From: Pseudomonas folii
GTDB taxonomy: Bacteria > Pseudomonadota > Gammaproteobacteria > Pseudomonadales > Pseudomonadaceae
Length of the DNA: 46,398 nucleotides
Direction of reading: 5' to 3'
Assembly: GCF_014357575.1 (NCBI RefSeq)
Contig: NZ_JACONW010000030.1
Span: 1 to 46,398 of the forward strand
A program made the position numbers and the translations under genes. The notes beneath the pieces were generated by a model. It did no database searches. It saw nothing but the letters and a program-made list of their open reading frames with translations, and was not told where the DNA came from. Every line of letters begins with the position of its first letter. The first letter of the stretch is position 1. Below, piece by piece: positions 24,693 through 33,388 of the stretch.

Positions 24693-25466
24693 ATGTGTGA
24701 ACTACTGGGCATGAGCGCCAATGTCCCGACTGACATCGTTTTCAGCTTTACCGGCCTGATACAGCGCGGCGGGCGTACGGGCCCGCATCGTGACGGCTGG
24801 GGGATCGGCTTTTACGAAGGTCGTGGCTTACGCTTGTTTCAGGACCCCGCCGCCAGCAGCGAATCGGAAATTGCCCAACTGGTGCAGCGTTATCCCATCA
24901 AAAGCGAAGTGGTGATTGGCCATATCCGTCAGGCCAATGTCGGTCGCGTATGCCTGTCCAATACCCATCCCTTTGTGCGCGAGCTCTGGGGCCGTAACTG
25001 GTGTTTCGCCCATAACGGCCAATTGGCAGGTTTCGATCCCCTTGCTACGTTTTATCGGCCGGTGGGCGACACCGACAGCGAGGCGGCGTTCTGTGATTTG
25101 CTCAACCGCGTGCGCGAAGCCTTCCCTGAGCCGGTAGAAGTCGAAGAACTGCTGCCATCACTGGTCGAGGCGTGCAGTCACTATCGCAGCAAGGGTGTGT
25201 TTAACTGCTTGCTCAGTGATGGCGACTGGCTGTTTTGCTTTTGCAGTACCAAACTGGCCCATATCACACGTCGCGCTCCGTTTGGTCCGGCACGTCTGAA
25301 GGATGTCGACGTGATCGTCGATTTTCAGGCCGAAACCACACCCAATGATGTCGTGACGGTGATTGCTACCGAGCCGTTGACCGAGAACGAAAACTGGAAC
25401 CGCTACGAGCCGGGTCAGTGGGCGTTATGGCGGCGTGGTGAATGTGTGGCGAGCGGCAATACCTGA
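24693..25466 (+). CDS. Class II glutamine amidotransferase (YafJ-like)
   Basis: A 257-aa N-terminal-nucleophile amidotransferase. Cys2 after Met1 (MCELLGMS) is the glutaminase nucleophile; [27 protein letters not shown], and CFAHNGQL supply the Arg, Gly and Asn of the glutamine pocket. No synthetase domain follows, as in E. coli YafJ, so the acceptor of the released ammonia is unknown. Confidence 0.9.
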   Translation: MCELLGMSANVPTDIVFSFTGLIQRGGRTGPHRDGWGIGFYEGRGLRLFQDPAASSESEIAQLVQRYPIKSEVVIGHIRQANVGRVCLSNTHPFVRELWGRNWCFAHNGQLAGFDPLATFYRPVGDTDSEAAFCDLLNRVREAFPEPVEVEELLPSLVEACSHYRSKGVFNCLLSDGDWLFCFCSTKLAHITRRAPFGPARLKDVDVIVDFQAETTPNDVVTVIATEPLTENENWNRYEPGQWALWRRGECVASGNT

Positions 25467-25490
25467 TTTTTGGGAGCGGTGCGCAATTTT

Positions 25491-25580
25491 GTAGGACTGG
25501 CTTTAGCCGGGAGGACGTCGGAACATTCACCAAATCTCCGTTGCCTGAAATACCGCCCTCCCGGCTAAGGCCGGTCCTAC
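25491..25580. repeat. GGCTTTAGCCGGGA-type palindrome
   Basis: GTAGGACTGGCTTTAGCCGG at 25491 pairs with the inverted copy ending GGTCCTAC at 25580. Further copies of this class are at 21105, 28537 and 31982. Confidence 0.85.
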
Positions 25581-25683
25581 GAGGTCGAGGGCCCAGGCGC
25601 CAGCTTGCAGGCAAACATAGAATCTCCCACAGTAGGGATGCAGTCCAAATCCAATAGATGTGCCTGGTTTGAGAGGGATCTAA

Positions 25684-26208
25684 ATGCTGCGAAGTTATCT
25701 GCGATTGGTCTTGTTCACGGCGGGCCTGTTGTTCGGGGTTCAGATACCGGGTTTTATCAGCGATTACGGCAAGCGGGTCGAGGCGCATCTGCTTGAGGCT
25801 CAGCAGAGTGTGCGAGGCTACAATGCGACCGCGCAGCAGTTCTTCAAAGGCGATGTGCAGGCGTTGATTCAGCACTACCGCGACAGTGAAGACCCGGTGT
25901 TCCGCAGCGACGCCGATACCATCAACACGCTCTTGACCCGCACTCAGGTCCTGGAACGTGAATGGCTGGCCATGCAAGGCCCTTGGTATGCCCGAGCGAT
26001 TCATGTCGCTGTAGCTTCCGATGCCGATATCCGCAGAGAGACCTGGAACGGTTACACCTGGCAGGTGTTGCTGGCACCAGACGTCATTGCCTGGGGCATC
26101 GTCAGCGCGCTCTTGTTGGCGTTCCTGATCGAGAGCTTCTTCCTGATGATCAATTGGGTCGTCAACGGCGGCCGTCGCAAGCATCGGCCGGAGCGGGATT
26201 GGCGCTGA
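25684..26208 (+). CDS. DUF2937-family membrane protein
   Basis: A 174-aa protein with an N-terminal hydrophobic helix (residues about 5-25), a soluble middle of about 105 residues and a second helix near 140-160 (VIAWGIVSALLLAFLIESFF), then a short basic tail. The layout and FGVQIPGFISDYGKRVEAHL match DUF2937. Function unknown. A GAGAGG site precedes the ATG. Confidence 0.85.
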   Translation: MLRSYLRLVLFTAGLLFGVQIPGFISDYGKRVEAHLLEAQQSVRGYNATAQQFFKGDVQALIQHYRDSEDPVFRSDADTINTLLTRTQVLEREWLAMQGPWYARAIHVAVASDADIRRETWNGYTWQVLLAPDVIAWGIVSALLLAFLIESFFLMINWVVNGGRRKHRPERDWR

Positions 26209-26242
26209 TTTTAGCCCCGGTATCTCTACACCGCGCTATATC

Positions 26243-26350
26243 GCGGCAAACATTGGACCTGTAGGAGCGAGGCTTGCCCGCGAAAGACAATAATGCGGTG
26301 CGTCTGACTTACCGCATGACTGCTTCGCGGGCAAGCCTCGCTCCTACAGG
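26243..26350. repeat. REP doublet with conserved left flank
   Basis: GTAGGAGCGAGGCTTGCCCG at 26261 and the inverted CGGGCAAGCCTCGCTCCTAC ending at 26350 give a nearly perfect hairpin. The flank CGCGGCAAACATTGGACCT matches that of the REP at 1163. Confidence 0.88.
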
Positions 26351-26393
26351 TTCTGCGTAGATTCAGATAGCTCCGCGCTGTTTGATGAGAGTG

Positions 26394-27572
26394 CTACTTC
26401 GACAAAAACCTCATCCCTTCTTCCAGCCCCCGCAGCGTCAGCGGATACATCTGATCCTCGATCAAGTCCCGCACGATATTGGTTGATGTGGTATAGGCCC
26501 AGGCGTCTTTAGGGTAGGGGTTGATCCAGATGAGCTTCTTGAACTTGGCCGTAAAGCGCTGCATCCACAAATAGCCCGGCTCTTCGTTCCAGTGCTCGAC
26601 GCTACCGCCCGCCTGGGTGATTTCATAGGGCGCCATAGCCGCATCGCCGATGAAGATCACTTTGTAGTCCGCACCGTATTTATGCAGTAAATCCTGGGTC
26701 GAGAAGCGTTCCGAGCCACGGCGCATGTTGTTCTTCCACACCGATTCATAGATGAAGTTGTGGAAGTAGAAATACTCCAGATGCTTGAACTCGGTTTTGC
26801 ACGCCGAGAACAGCTCCTCGCAGACTTTGACGTGGGCATCCATCGAGCCGCCGATGTCGAACAGCAGCAACAGCTTGATGGTGTTGCGCCGCTCCGGGCG
26901 CATCTGGATATTCAGCAGACCTGCGTCGCGAGCGGTGTGGTCAATGGTGCCGTCGATGTCCAGTTCTTCCGCCGCGCCCTGTCGGGCGAATTTTCGCAGG
27001 CGGCGCAGGGCGATCTTGATGTTGCGCGTGCCCAGTTCCACTTGATCATCGAGGTTTTTGTATTCCCGCTGATCCCAGACCTTGACCGCCTTGCCTTTGC
27101 GCTCGCCAGCGTCGCCAACCCGGATGCCTTCCGGGTTATAGCCGCCGGAGCCGAAGGGGCTGGTACCGCCGGTTCCGATCCATTTGTTGCCGCCAGCATG
27201 GCGTTCCTTCTGCTCTTCCAGGCGCTTCTTGAATTCTTCGATAAGCTTGTCGAGCCCGCCCAGTGACTGGATTTGCGCCCGCTCTTCATCTGTCAGCGAG
27301 CGCTCGAACTCCTTGCGCAGCCAGTCCTCGGGGATCAGCGCCTTGAGATGATCGTCGAGTTTTTCCAGACCATTGAAATAGGCGCTGAACGCCCGATCAA
27401 ACTTGTCGAAATGCCGCTCGTCCTTGACCAGAATCGTTCGGGCGAGGAAATAAAACTCGTCCATATCGGCGAAGGTGACCCGCTGTTTCAGGGCATTGAT
27501 CAGGTCCAGCAGCTCGCGCACCGAGACCGGGACCTTGGCGGCGCGCATTTCATTGAACAGATTGAGGAGCAT
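26394..27572 (-). CDS. VWA-domain (CoxE-like) protein
   Basis: A 392-aa cytoplasmic protein of the CoxE/VWA group. The N-terminal helical part (LLDLINALKQRVTFADMDEFYFLARTILV) is followed by a Gly-rich linker at 127-150 and a C-terminal von Willebrand A domain with MIDAS DIGGS at 239-243, the later Asp in FIGDAAM, and the closing strand LIWINPYP. Downstream of the MoxR ATPase with a 12-base gap, so the pair forms one operon. Such MoxR-VWA pairs act as chaperones assembling metal cofactors or complexes; the client here is unknown. Confidence 0.9.
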   Translation of the reverse strand: MLLNLFNEMRAAKVPVSVRELLDLINALKQRVTFADMDEFYFLARTILVKDERHFDKFDRAFSAYFNGLEKLDDHLKALIPEDWLRKEFERSLTDEERAQIQSLGGLDKLIEEFKKRLEEQKERHAGGNKWIGTGGTSPFGSGGYNPEGIRVGDAGERKGKAVKVWDQREYKNLDDQVELGTRNIKIALRRLRKFARQGAAEELDIDGTIDHTARDAGLLNIQMRPERRNTIKLLLLFDIGGSMDAHVKVCEELFSACKTEFKHLEYFYFHNFIYESVWKNNMRRGSERFSTQDLLHKYGADYKVIFIGDAAMAPYEITQAGGSVEHWNEEPGYLWMQRFTAKFKKLIWINPYPKDAWAYTTSTNIVRDLIEDQMYPLTLRGLEEGMRFLSK

Positions 27573-27584
27573 GGTCTCTCCGGA

Positions 27585-28430
27585 TCAGCGGTTACCGCGA
27601 CGGCTCATGAACGCCAGACGCTCAAGCAGCTGTACGTCCTGCTCATTTTTGACCAGCGCACCGGCCAGTGGCGGAATGGCCTTGGTCGGATCGCGCTCGC
27701 GCAGTACCGCCTCACCGATGTTGTCGGCCATGAGCAGTTTCAGCCAGTCCACCAGTTCGGAGGTCGAAGGCTTTTTCTTCAGGCCTGGCACTTTGCGCAC
27801 GTCGAAGAACACGTCCAGCGCCTCGCTGACCAGATCCTTCTTGATATCCGGGTAGTGCACGTCGACGATCTTCTGCAGCGTGGCGCGGTCCGGGAAGGCG
27901 ATGTAGTGGAAGAAGCAGCGGCGCAGGAAAGCGTCCGGCAGCTCTTTTTCGTTGTTGGAGGTAATGATAATGATCGGTCGGACCTTGGCTTTGATAGTCT
28001 CGTCGGTCTCGTAAACGTAGAACTCCATCTTGTCGAGTTCTTGCAGCAGATCGTTAGGGAATTCGATGTCGGCCTTGTCGATTTCGTCGATCAGCAGAAT
28101 GACCCGCTCTTCGGCTTCGAAGGCTTCCCAGAGCTTGCCTTTCTTCAGGTAGTTACGCACGTCGTGGACTTTATCCACGCCCAGTTGTGAGTCCCGCAGG
28201 CGGCTGACCGCATCGTATTCATACAGGCCTTGATGGGCTTTGGTGGTGGATTTGATGTGCCAGGTAATCAGCTTCGCACCAAAGGATTCAGCCAGTTGCT
28301 CGGCGAGCATGGTCTTACCGGTGCCGGGCTCGCCCTTGACCAGTAACGGACGCTCCAGGGTAATGGCCGCGTTGACCGCCAGCTTGAGATCGTCGGTGGC
28401 GACGTATGCGCGGGTGCCTTCAAACTTCAT
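27585..28430 (-). CDS. MoxR-family AAA+ ATPase
   Basis: A 281-aa ATPase of the MoxR class. Walker A GEPGTGKT at residues 33-40, Walker B ILLIDE at 111-116, sensor 1 Asn in IITSNN, the arginine-finger region LPDAFLRRCFFHY, and the lid domain to the C-terminus are all visible. ATG at 28430 gives MKFEGTRAY and has GAGG upstream; a codon at 28451 would add 7 residues. The VWA partner follows after 12 bases. It is likely to work with the VWA protein on metalloprotein or complex maturation. Confidence 0.92.
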   Translation of the reverse strand: MKFEGTRAYVATDDLKLAVNAAITLERPLLVKGEPGTGKTMLAEQLAESFGAKLITWHIKSTTKAHQGLYEYDAVSRLRDSQLGVDKVHDVRNYLKKGKLWEAFEAEERVILLIDEIDKADIEFPNDLLQELDKMEFYVYETDETIKAKVRPIIIITSNNEKELPDAFLRRCFFHYIAFPDRATLQKIVDVHYPDIKKDLVSEALDVFFDVRKVPGLKKKPSTSELVDWLKLLMADNIGEAVLRERDPTKAIPPLAGALVKNEQDVQLLERLAFMSRRGNR

Positions 28431-28536
28431 CGGTAAATCCTCGGTAAGCAATGCGCGGACTATAGCGCGAGGCCTTGGCGACTGTGAATGTGGGGCGGGT
28501 ATTCAGTGACTGAATGGCGAGGTTGGTGCGCGTCCC

Positions 28537-28626
28537 GTAGGACCGGCTTTAGCCGGGAGGGCATTTTTTCTGGCGAAGGAAATGTGACGGATGTTCCGAC
28601 GCCCTCCCGGCTAAAGCCGGTCCTAC
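28537..28626. repeat. GGCTTTAGCCGGGAGG-type palindrome
   Basis: GTAGGACCGGCTTTAGCCGG at 28537 and the inverted CCGGCTAAAGCCGGTCCTAC ending at 28626, a perfect 26-base match or nearly so across the arms, with a 40-base centre. It lies between the DUF748 gene and the MoxR gene. Confidence 0.88.
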
Positions 28627-28631
28627 AGGCG

Positions 28632-29699
28632 TTAGCCCTTGCTGTTGTCATACCGCGTATTGAACGCCTGGACAAAAGCATTCCTCAGGATCTGCAGGAA
28701 CGCCTGAAACGCGCTGACATTCTGTTTGTGCACGCTCCCGCTCAGTTCAACCCGAGTAGCAAACTGGTTTTCGCTCTGGTTCTTGAGCACGGTTTCGCCG
28801 CCGCCCACCACGGCTTCCCAGATAGACCGAAAGAAGCCTTTATTCTGGTTTTCGACGTCCTGCTTCCAGTTGAAGACTTCAACATCGCGCAGCAGGGGTT
28901 TGATGTAACCACTCAACTGGCCTTTGTTCGCTTGAGCTTCGATCACCAGATCGCCTTGCCCGGCGTTGAAATCGAAGTTGCCGTAGGCAGATGCAAAGTC
29001 GTTCAAGCGCTTGAGCTGGATGCCCGTGGCTCGCAGGCGCAAGTCAAAATCCTCGAAGTTGGTGAACGGATCGAAGGTCGCGGAGGCTTCCATTTTGGCG
29101 TGGCCTTCGAGCAGCGCCTTGCCTTCGAAGCGAGCATCGCGATTGCCTTTTACGTCCTCGACGTTCGTCAGGTTGTAAAGACTGGCATTGAGCGAGTCGG
29201 CCTCGATTTTCACTTTCGGCGTCGTGCTGAAATTGTTGAAGGTGATCCTGCCGTCATTGATTCGGACTTCGTTGAGCGTGATCGGCAGCAGCTTGTTGAT
29301 TTGCTCTTGCCAGTCGGTGCCCTGACCCGTCTGTGACGCTTGCTTGTTGTTGCCGCCGTCGACGAAGTTGACCTCTGGTTGAGCGAATATCATCTCGGCA
29401 ACCACCGCATGGTCGTACCACAGATGTTTCCAGCTCACGGCCAAATCGATGACCGGTACTTTGACGAACGGGACCGGCACCTTGCCGTCTACCTTGACGA
29501 TGTTCAGCCCGTTGATTCTGTAAGCGCCGCGCCACAGGGCCAGATCGACATCCGTGACCTGGCCGCGGTAATCGCCCATGTCGGCGAGCTTGTCGTTGAG
29601 GTAGTTGCGGACCAGCAAGGGCAAGGTGATATGCACTGCGATCAATAGCACAACAATCCCGGCCAGGGTCCAGAGTGGCCAGCGATAGCGACGTTTCAT
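28632..29699 (-). CDS. DUF748 (AsmA-like) membrane-anchored protein
   Basis: A 355-aa protein with one N-terminal transmembrane helix (WPLWTLAGIVVLLIAVHITL) and a long periplasmic beta-rich region typical of DUF748/AsmA-like proteins (DVDLALWRGAYRINGLNI, NEVRINDGRITFNNF, LRATGIQLKRLNDFASAYG). These resemble lipid-transfer proteins of the envelope, although this member is short and its function is not established. The open frame continues upstream to 30938 across cysK on the other strand, which is not real; ATG at 29699 gives the signal-anchor. Confidence 0.85.
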   Translation of the reverse strand: MKRRYRWPLWTLAGIVVLLIAVHITLPLLVRNYLNDKLADMGDYRGQVTDVDLALWRGAYRINGLNIVKVDGKVPVPFVKVPVIDLAVSWKHLWYDHAVVAEMIFAQPEVNFVDGGNNKQASQTGQGTDWQEQINKLLPITLNEVRINDGRITFNNFSTTPKVKIEADSLNASLYNLTNVEDVKGNRDARFEGKALLEGHAKMEASATFDPFTNFEDFDLRLRATGIQLKRLNDFASAYGNFDFNAGQGDLVIEAQANKGQLSGYIKPLLRDVEVFNWKQDVENQNKGFFRSIWEAVVGGGETVLKNQSENQFATRVELSGSVHKQNVSAFQAFLQILRNAFVQAFNTRYDNSKG

Positions 29700-29834
29700 G
29701 GCAAGGGTCTCAAGTTGCGATGAGTTGTTGACTCTTTGCGTTCGCATCCGTTCGCTGCGACTGGACGCATGCCGGTCATGAGGCATAGGCTTCCAACTCT
29801 CTGACATCTGATGAACGTGCACAAGGACACCGCC

Positions 29835-30809
29835 ATGAGCCGTATCTACGCTGACAACGCCCACTCGATCGGCAACACCCCACTGGTGCAGATCAACCGT
29901 ATCGCCCCCCGTGGAGTCACGATTCTGGCCAAGATCGAGGGCCGCAATCCGGGCTACTCGGTGAAATGCCGGATCGGCGCCAATATGATCTGGGACGCTG
30001 AAAGCAAGGGCAAACTCAAGCCCGGCATGACCATCGTCGAGCCTACCTCCGGCAACACCGGTATCGGCCTCGCATTTGTTGCTGCAGCCCGTGGCTACAA
30101 GCTGATGCTGACTATGCCCGCGTCCATGAGCATCGAACGCCGTAAAGTCCTCAAGGCATTGGGGGCCGAACTGGTTCTGACCGAGCCAGCCAAAGGCATG
30201 AAAGGCGCTATCGAGAAAGCCGAAGAGCTGCTGGCCAGCGATCCTGAAAAATTCTTCATGCCAGCCCAGTTCGAGAACCCGGCCAACCCGGCGATCCATG
30301 AAAAAACCACGGGGCCGGAAATCTGGAACGACACGGATGGCGCGGTCGATGTGCTGGTCGCGGGTGTTGGCACCGGCGGCACGATCACCGGGGTTTCCCG
30401 CTACATCAAAAACACCGCAGGCAAACCGATTCTGTCTGTTGCGGTGGAGCCTATGGTTTCGCCGATCATTACTCAGGCGTTGGCGGGTGAAGAAATCAAG
30501 CCAAGCCCGCACAAGATTCAGGGGATTGGTGCCGGTTTCATCCCGAAAAATCTCGATCTGTCGTTGGTCGACCGGGTGGAACTGGTCAGTGACGATGAAG
30601 CCAAAGCCATGGCACTGCGCTTGATGCAGGAAGAGGGCATCCTGTGCGGTATCTCCTGTGGTGCAGCCATGGCTGCCGCGGTACGCATGGCGGAAACCCC
30701 GGAAATGCAAGGCAAAACCATTGTCGTGATCCTGCCGGACTCGGGCGAGCGCTACCTGTCGAGCATGTTGTTCAGCGACTTGTTCACTGATCAGGAGCTG
30801 CAGCAGTAA
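29835..30809 (+). CDS. cysK: Cysteine synthase A
   Basis: A 324-aa pyridoxal-phosphate enzyme making cysteine from O-acetylserine and sulfide. Lys44 in GYSVKCRIG binds the cofactor; TSGNTGIG at 71-78 holds the acetylserine carboxylate; [10 protein letters not shown] is the phosphate-binding loop; and SCGAA lies near the C-terminus. The length fits CysK rather than the shorter CysM. AAGGA lies 7 bases before the ATG at 29835; an earlier ATG at 29811 lacks a site. Confidence 0.95.
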   Translation: MSRIYADNAHSIGNTPLVQINRIAPRGVTILAKIEGRNPGYSVKCRIGANMIWDAESKGKLKPGMTIVEPTSGNTGIGLAFVAAARGYKLMLTMPASMSIERRKVLKALGAELVLTEPAKGMKGAIEKAEELLASDPEKFFMPAQFENPANPAIHEKTTGPEIWNDTDGAVDVLVAGVGTGGTITGVSRYIKNTAGKPILSVAVEPMVSPIITQALAGEEIKPSPHKIQGIGAGFIPKNLDLSLVDRVELVSDDEAKAMALRLMQEEGILCGISCGAAMAAAVRMAETPEMQGKTIVVILPDSGERYLSSMLFSDLFTDQELQQ

Positions 30810-30948
30810 GACCTCGTTTGCACGCCGCTGCTTCTTGTCAGGTCGGCGAGGGTTTATGATGCCCGGCTGGCGAACCATCCAGATGATGGTTTCGCCCTCA
30901 CGCATGATCACCACGGCAAGACATACAGCGGTAAGCAAGGAGAGTTAG

Positions 30949-31887
30949 ATGACGTTTTCATTGGCTGCCAAGGTGTCGATTCTGATGCTTTTTGTCGGCA
31001 GCACGCTGTATGTGCATTTACGTGGCAAGGCACGTTTGCCCTTGTTGCGTCAGTTCGTCAATCATTCGGCGTTGTTCGCTCCTTATAACGCCCTGATGTA
31101 CCTGTTTTCCCGCGTGCCGTCCAAGCCTTATCTGGACCGCAGCGCGTTCCCCGAGCTGGATGTGCTCAAGAATAACTGGCAGACCATTCGCGAAGAGGCC
31201 ATGCACCTGTTCGACGAGGGTTACATCCGGGCTGCCGAGAAGAATAACGATGCCGGTTTCGGTTCGTTCTTCAAGAAGGGCTGGAAGCGTTTTTACCTGA
31301 AGTGGTACGACAAAGCGTTGCCGTCTGCCGAGGCGCTGTGCCCGAAGACCGTGGCACTGGTCAACTCCATTCCCAACGTCAAAGGCGCGATGTTCGCCCT
31401 GTTGCCGGGCGACAGCCACCTGAACCCGCACCGCGATCCATTTGCCGGTTCACTGCGTTATCACCTGGGGCTTTCGACGCCTAACTCCGACGATTGCCGG
31501 ATTTACGTCGATGGGCAGGTGTATGCCTGGCGCGATGGCGAAGACGTGATGTTTGACGAAACTTATGTGCATTGGGTCAAGAACGAGACTGATGTTACCC
31601 GCGTGATCCTGTTTTGCGACATTGAGCGTCCGTTGCGTACCCGCATCATGACCCGCCTCAATCGTTGGGTCAGCGCATTTCTGGGCCGTGCGACCGCGCC
31701 GCAGAACACTGACGACGAACGCGTTGGCGGGATCAACCAGGCCTATGCGTGGAGCAAGCGTTTCAGTGATACCTTCAGTGGCAAGGTCAAGCAATTCAAG
31801 CGCAAGCATCCAAAAGCCTACCGGGTACTGCGTCCGGTGCTGGCGGTGGTGGTACTGACGTTGTTGGGGTATTGGTTGTTTGGTTGA
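30949..31887 (+). CDS. lpxO: Lipid A 2-hydroxylase LpxO-like
   Basis: A 312-aa Fe(II)/2-oxoglutarate dioxygenase of the aspartyl/asparaginyl hydroxylase family. The metal triad is His161-x-Asp163 (NPHRDPF) and His208 (YVHWVKNE), with Arg218 placed to hold 2-oxoglutarate. An N-terminal hydrophobic helix and a C-terminal helix (VLAVVVLTLLGYWLFG) suggest inner-membrane location. LpxO adds a 2-hydroxyl to a lipid A acyl chain, modifying outer-membrane packing and resistance to peptides. AAGGAG precedes the ATG. The next gene downstream is on the opposite strand. Confidence 0.9.
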   Translation: MTFSLAAKVSILMLFVGSTLYVHLRGKARLPLLRQFVNHSALFAPYNALMYLFSRVPSKPYLDRSAFPELDVLKNNWQTIREEAMHLFDEGYIRAAEKNNDAGFGSFFKKGWKRFYLKWYDKALPSAEALCPKTVALVNSIPNVKGAMFALLPGDSHLNPHRDPFAGSLRYHLGLSTPNSDDCRIYVDGQVYAWRDGEDVMFDETYVHWVKNETDVTRVILFCDIERPLRTRIMTRLNRWVSAFLGRATAPQNTDDERVGGINQAYAWSKRFSDTFSGKVKQFKRKHPKAYRVLRPVLAVVVLTLLGYWLFG

Positions 31888-31932
31888 GTGTGACAAAGGA
31901 TTGCTAGCGACATAAATCCCAGGGGGGACTGC

Positions 31933-32070
31933 ATAGATTCTTGTGGGAGCGGGCAAGCACCCACAGAATCTATGTGATGACGTGGGACCTGCTTTAGCCG
32001 GGAAGAGGCCCTTACAGTCATCAAAATGGGGCGCCAGACATATCGCCTTCCCGGCTAAAGCCGGTCCCAC
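31933..32070. repeat. Decayed REP and GGCTTTAGCCGGGA palindrome
   Basis: TTGTGGGAGCGGGCAAGCAC at 31942 is a compressed REP half. At 31982-32070 GTGGGACCTGCTTTAGCCGG and the inverted CCGGCTAAAGCCGGTCCCAC form a palindrome of the GGCTTTAGCC class, between lpxO and the EamA transporter. Confidence 0.8.
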
Positions 32071-32078
32071 GTCGCACA

Positions 32079-32978
32079 TCAGCTTGCAGTTTTCACCACA
32101 GCAGCAGGCCGCAGCACCAGCCACAGCGACGCTGCAATCAGCAAGCCGCCATAGACATGCGCCATCGATAGCGGCTCATCCAGAAACAAAGCCCCCCACA
32201 GCACGCCGAACGGCGGGATCATGAAGGTGACCGTCATGGAACTGAGTGGTCCGATGCTGCTCATCAGGCGGAAATACAGGATGTAGGCGAGTGCTGTGCA
32301 TACCAGCCCTAACCCCAGCAGCGATACCCAGACACTGACGCCTCCCCAACTGGCGGGCGGATCGGTGAAGACGCGATAGCCGAAAAATGGCAACAGCAAT
32401 AACGTCGCGCCAAGCATGCTGCCCAGTGCTGAAAGACGACTGTCCAGTCCGCCCTGACGGTCCAGCCAGCGGCGGGTCAGGAAGCCGGCGAACGCGTAAC
32501 ACGTGGTTGCCAGCAGGCAGGCGAGGGCACCCATCAACAGCTCCAGATTGAAAGCCACCGGTCCTGCGCGCGTCAGGATGCCGACACCGACCAGTCCCAG
32601 GAATACGCCGCTGATTTTCACTGCGGAGAGCTTCTCGCTGAAGAACAACCCGCCGACCAGCACGCCCATCAGGGGCGTCGTGGCATTGAAAATCGACGAG
32701 TAACCGGCAGGTAGTGTTTGTGCCGCAATCGAGTAAAGCGTCGCTGGCAGCCCCGAGTTGATTACCCCCAGCAGCATGCAGGTCTTGAGCTTGCCGCGAA
32801 AATCCAGGTGCACGCGCATCATCAGGAAAATGATCAGCAGGCCTGCTGCGGCAATTGATACACGGAAGAAGGCAGTCGGCACGCTGCCCAGCACGGGCGC
32901 AACTATGCGCATGAACAAAAAGCTCGCGCCCCAGATGGCGGCCAGCACCAACAGGTTGACGATATCGGCAGGTTTCAT
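32079..32978 (-). CDS. EamA/DMT-family transporter
   Basis: A 299-aa inner-membrane protein with about ten hydrophobic helices in two EamA repeats. The start MKPADIVNLLVLAAIWGASFLFMRIVAP and the repeat-two segments SMTVTFMIPPFGVLWGALFLDEP are typical of the drug/metabolite transporter family (RhaT/YdcZ-like members export metabolites or amino acids). The substrate cannot be inferred. Faces lpxO tail to tail. Confidence 0.88.
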   Translation of the reverse strand: MKPADIVNLLVLAAIWGASFLFMRIVAPVLGSVPTAFFRVSIAAAGLLIIFLMMRVHLDFRGKLKTCMLLGVINSGLPATLYSIAAQTLPAGYSSIFNATTPLMGVLVGGLFFSEKLSAVKISGVFLGLVGVGILTRAGPVAFNLELLMGALACLLATTCYAFAGFLTRRWLDRQGGLDSRLSALGSMLGATLLLLPFFGYRVFTDPPASWGGVSVWVSLLGLGLVCTALAYILYFRLMSSIGPLSSMTVTFMIPPFGVLWGALFLDEPLSMAHVYGGLLIAASLWLVLRPAAVVKTAS

Positions 32979-33388
32979 GAAAGGTCCTTCTTGTTAGAAG
33001 GGCGGGAGTTTTACCGGGAGACGGATGCTGTTGCAATAGTCTGTAACGTTATTGGGATTGCCTGGCTTCGATTGCGTGATGGTAATAAAACCGGCTAACT
33101 CGTCATACAACTGCATGCAGTGTTAATTATCTAATACTTCAGCGTAATGCCTGAATTATCGATATCTGGTCATTAATTTATCTTCTCAGCTGCCGACACA
33201 AGGTAATAGGTCGCCGTACTGCGGTAAACACTGCACGGTGACTTTAATCCAACGCCAATGTATTGGCTTCATGCCTTGGAGGGCCCGTTTTCAAAGGGGC
33301 TCAGCAATCACCATGAAAAATGCAAATCTATTAAAACTATCGCATCCCACCGTTTTAATCGGTTTGTGATCGGAGAGGAAGTGTCGTA
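32979..33388. promoter_or_regulatory. AT-rich 410-base region before the chemoreceptor
   Basis: No convincing protein gene lies here. The composition is AT-richer than neighbours from about 33080 to 33200. An inverted repeat ATTAAAAC (33330-33337) and GTTTTAAT (33352-33359) with a 14-base gap lies 30 bases before the receptor start. A 17-codon frame at 33313 (MKNANLLKLS...) could be a leader peptide but is weakly supported. GAGAGGAAG is the receptor ribosome-binding site. Confidence 0.4.

Noticed and set aside
29700..30938. Upstream extension of the DUF748 frame across cysK
   Set aside because: The extension is antisense to the intact cysK gene; the signal anchor begins at the ATG at 29699.
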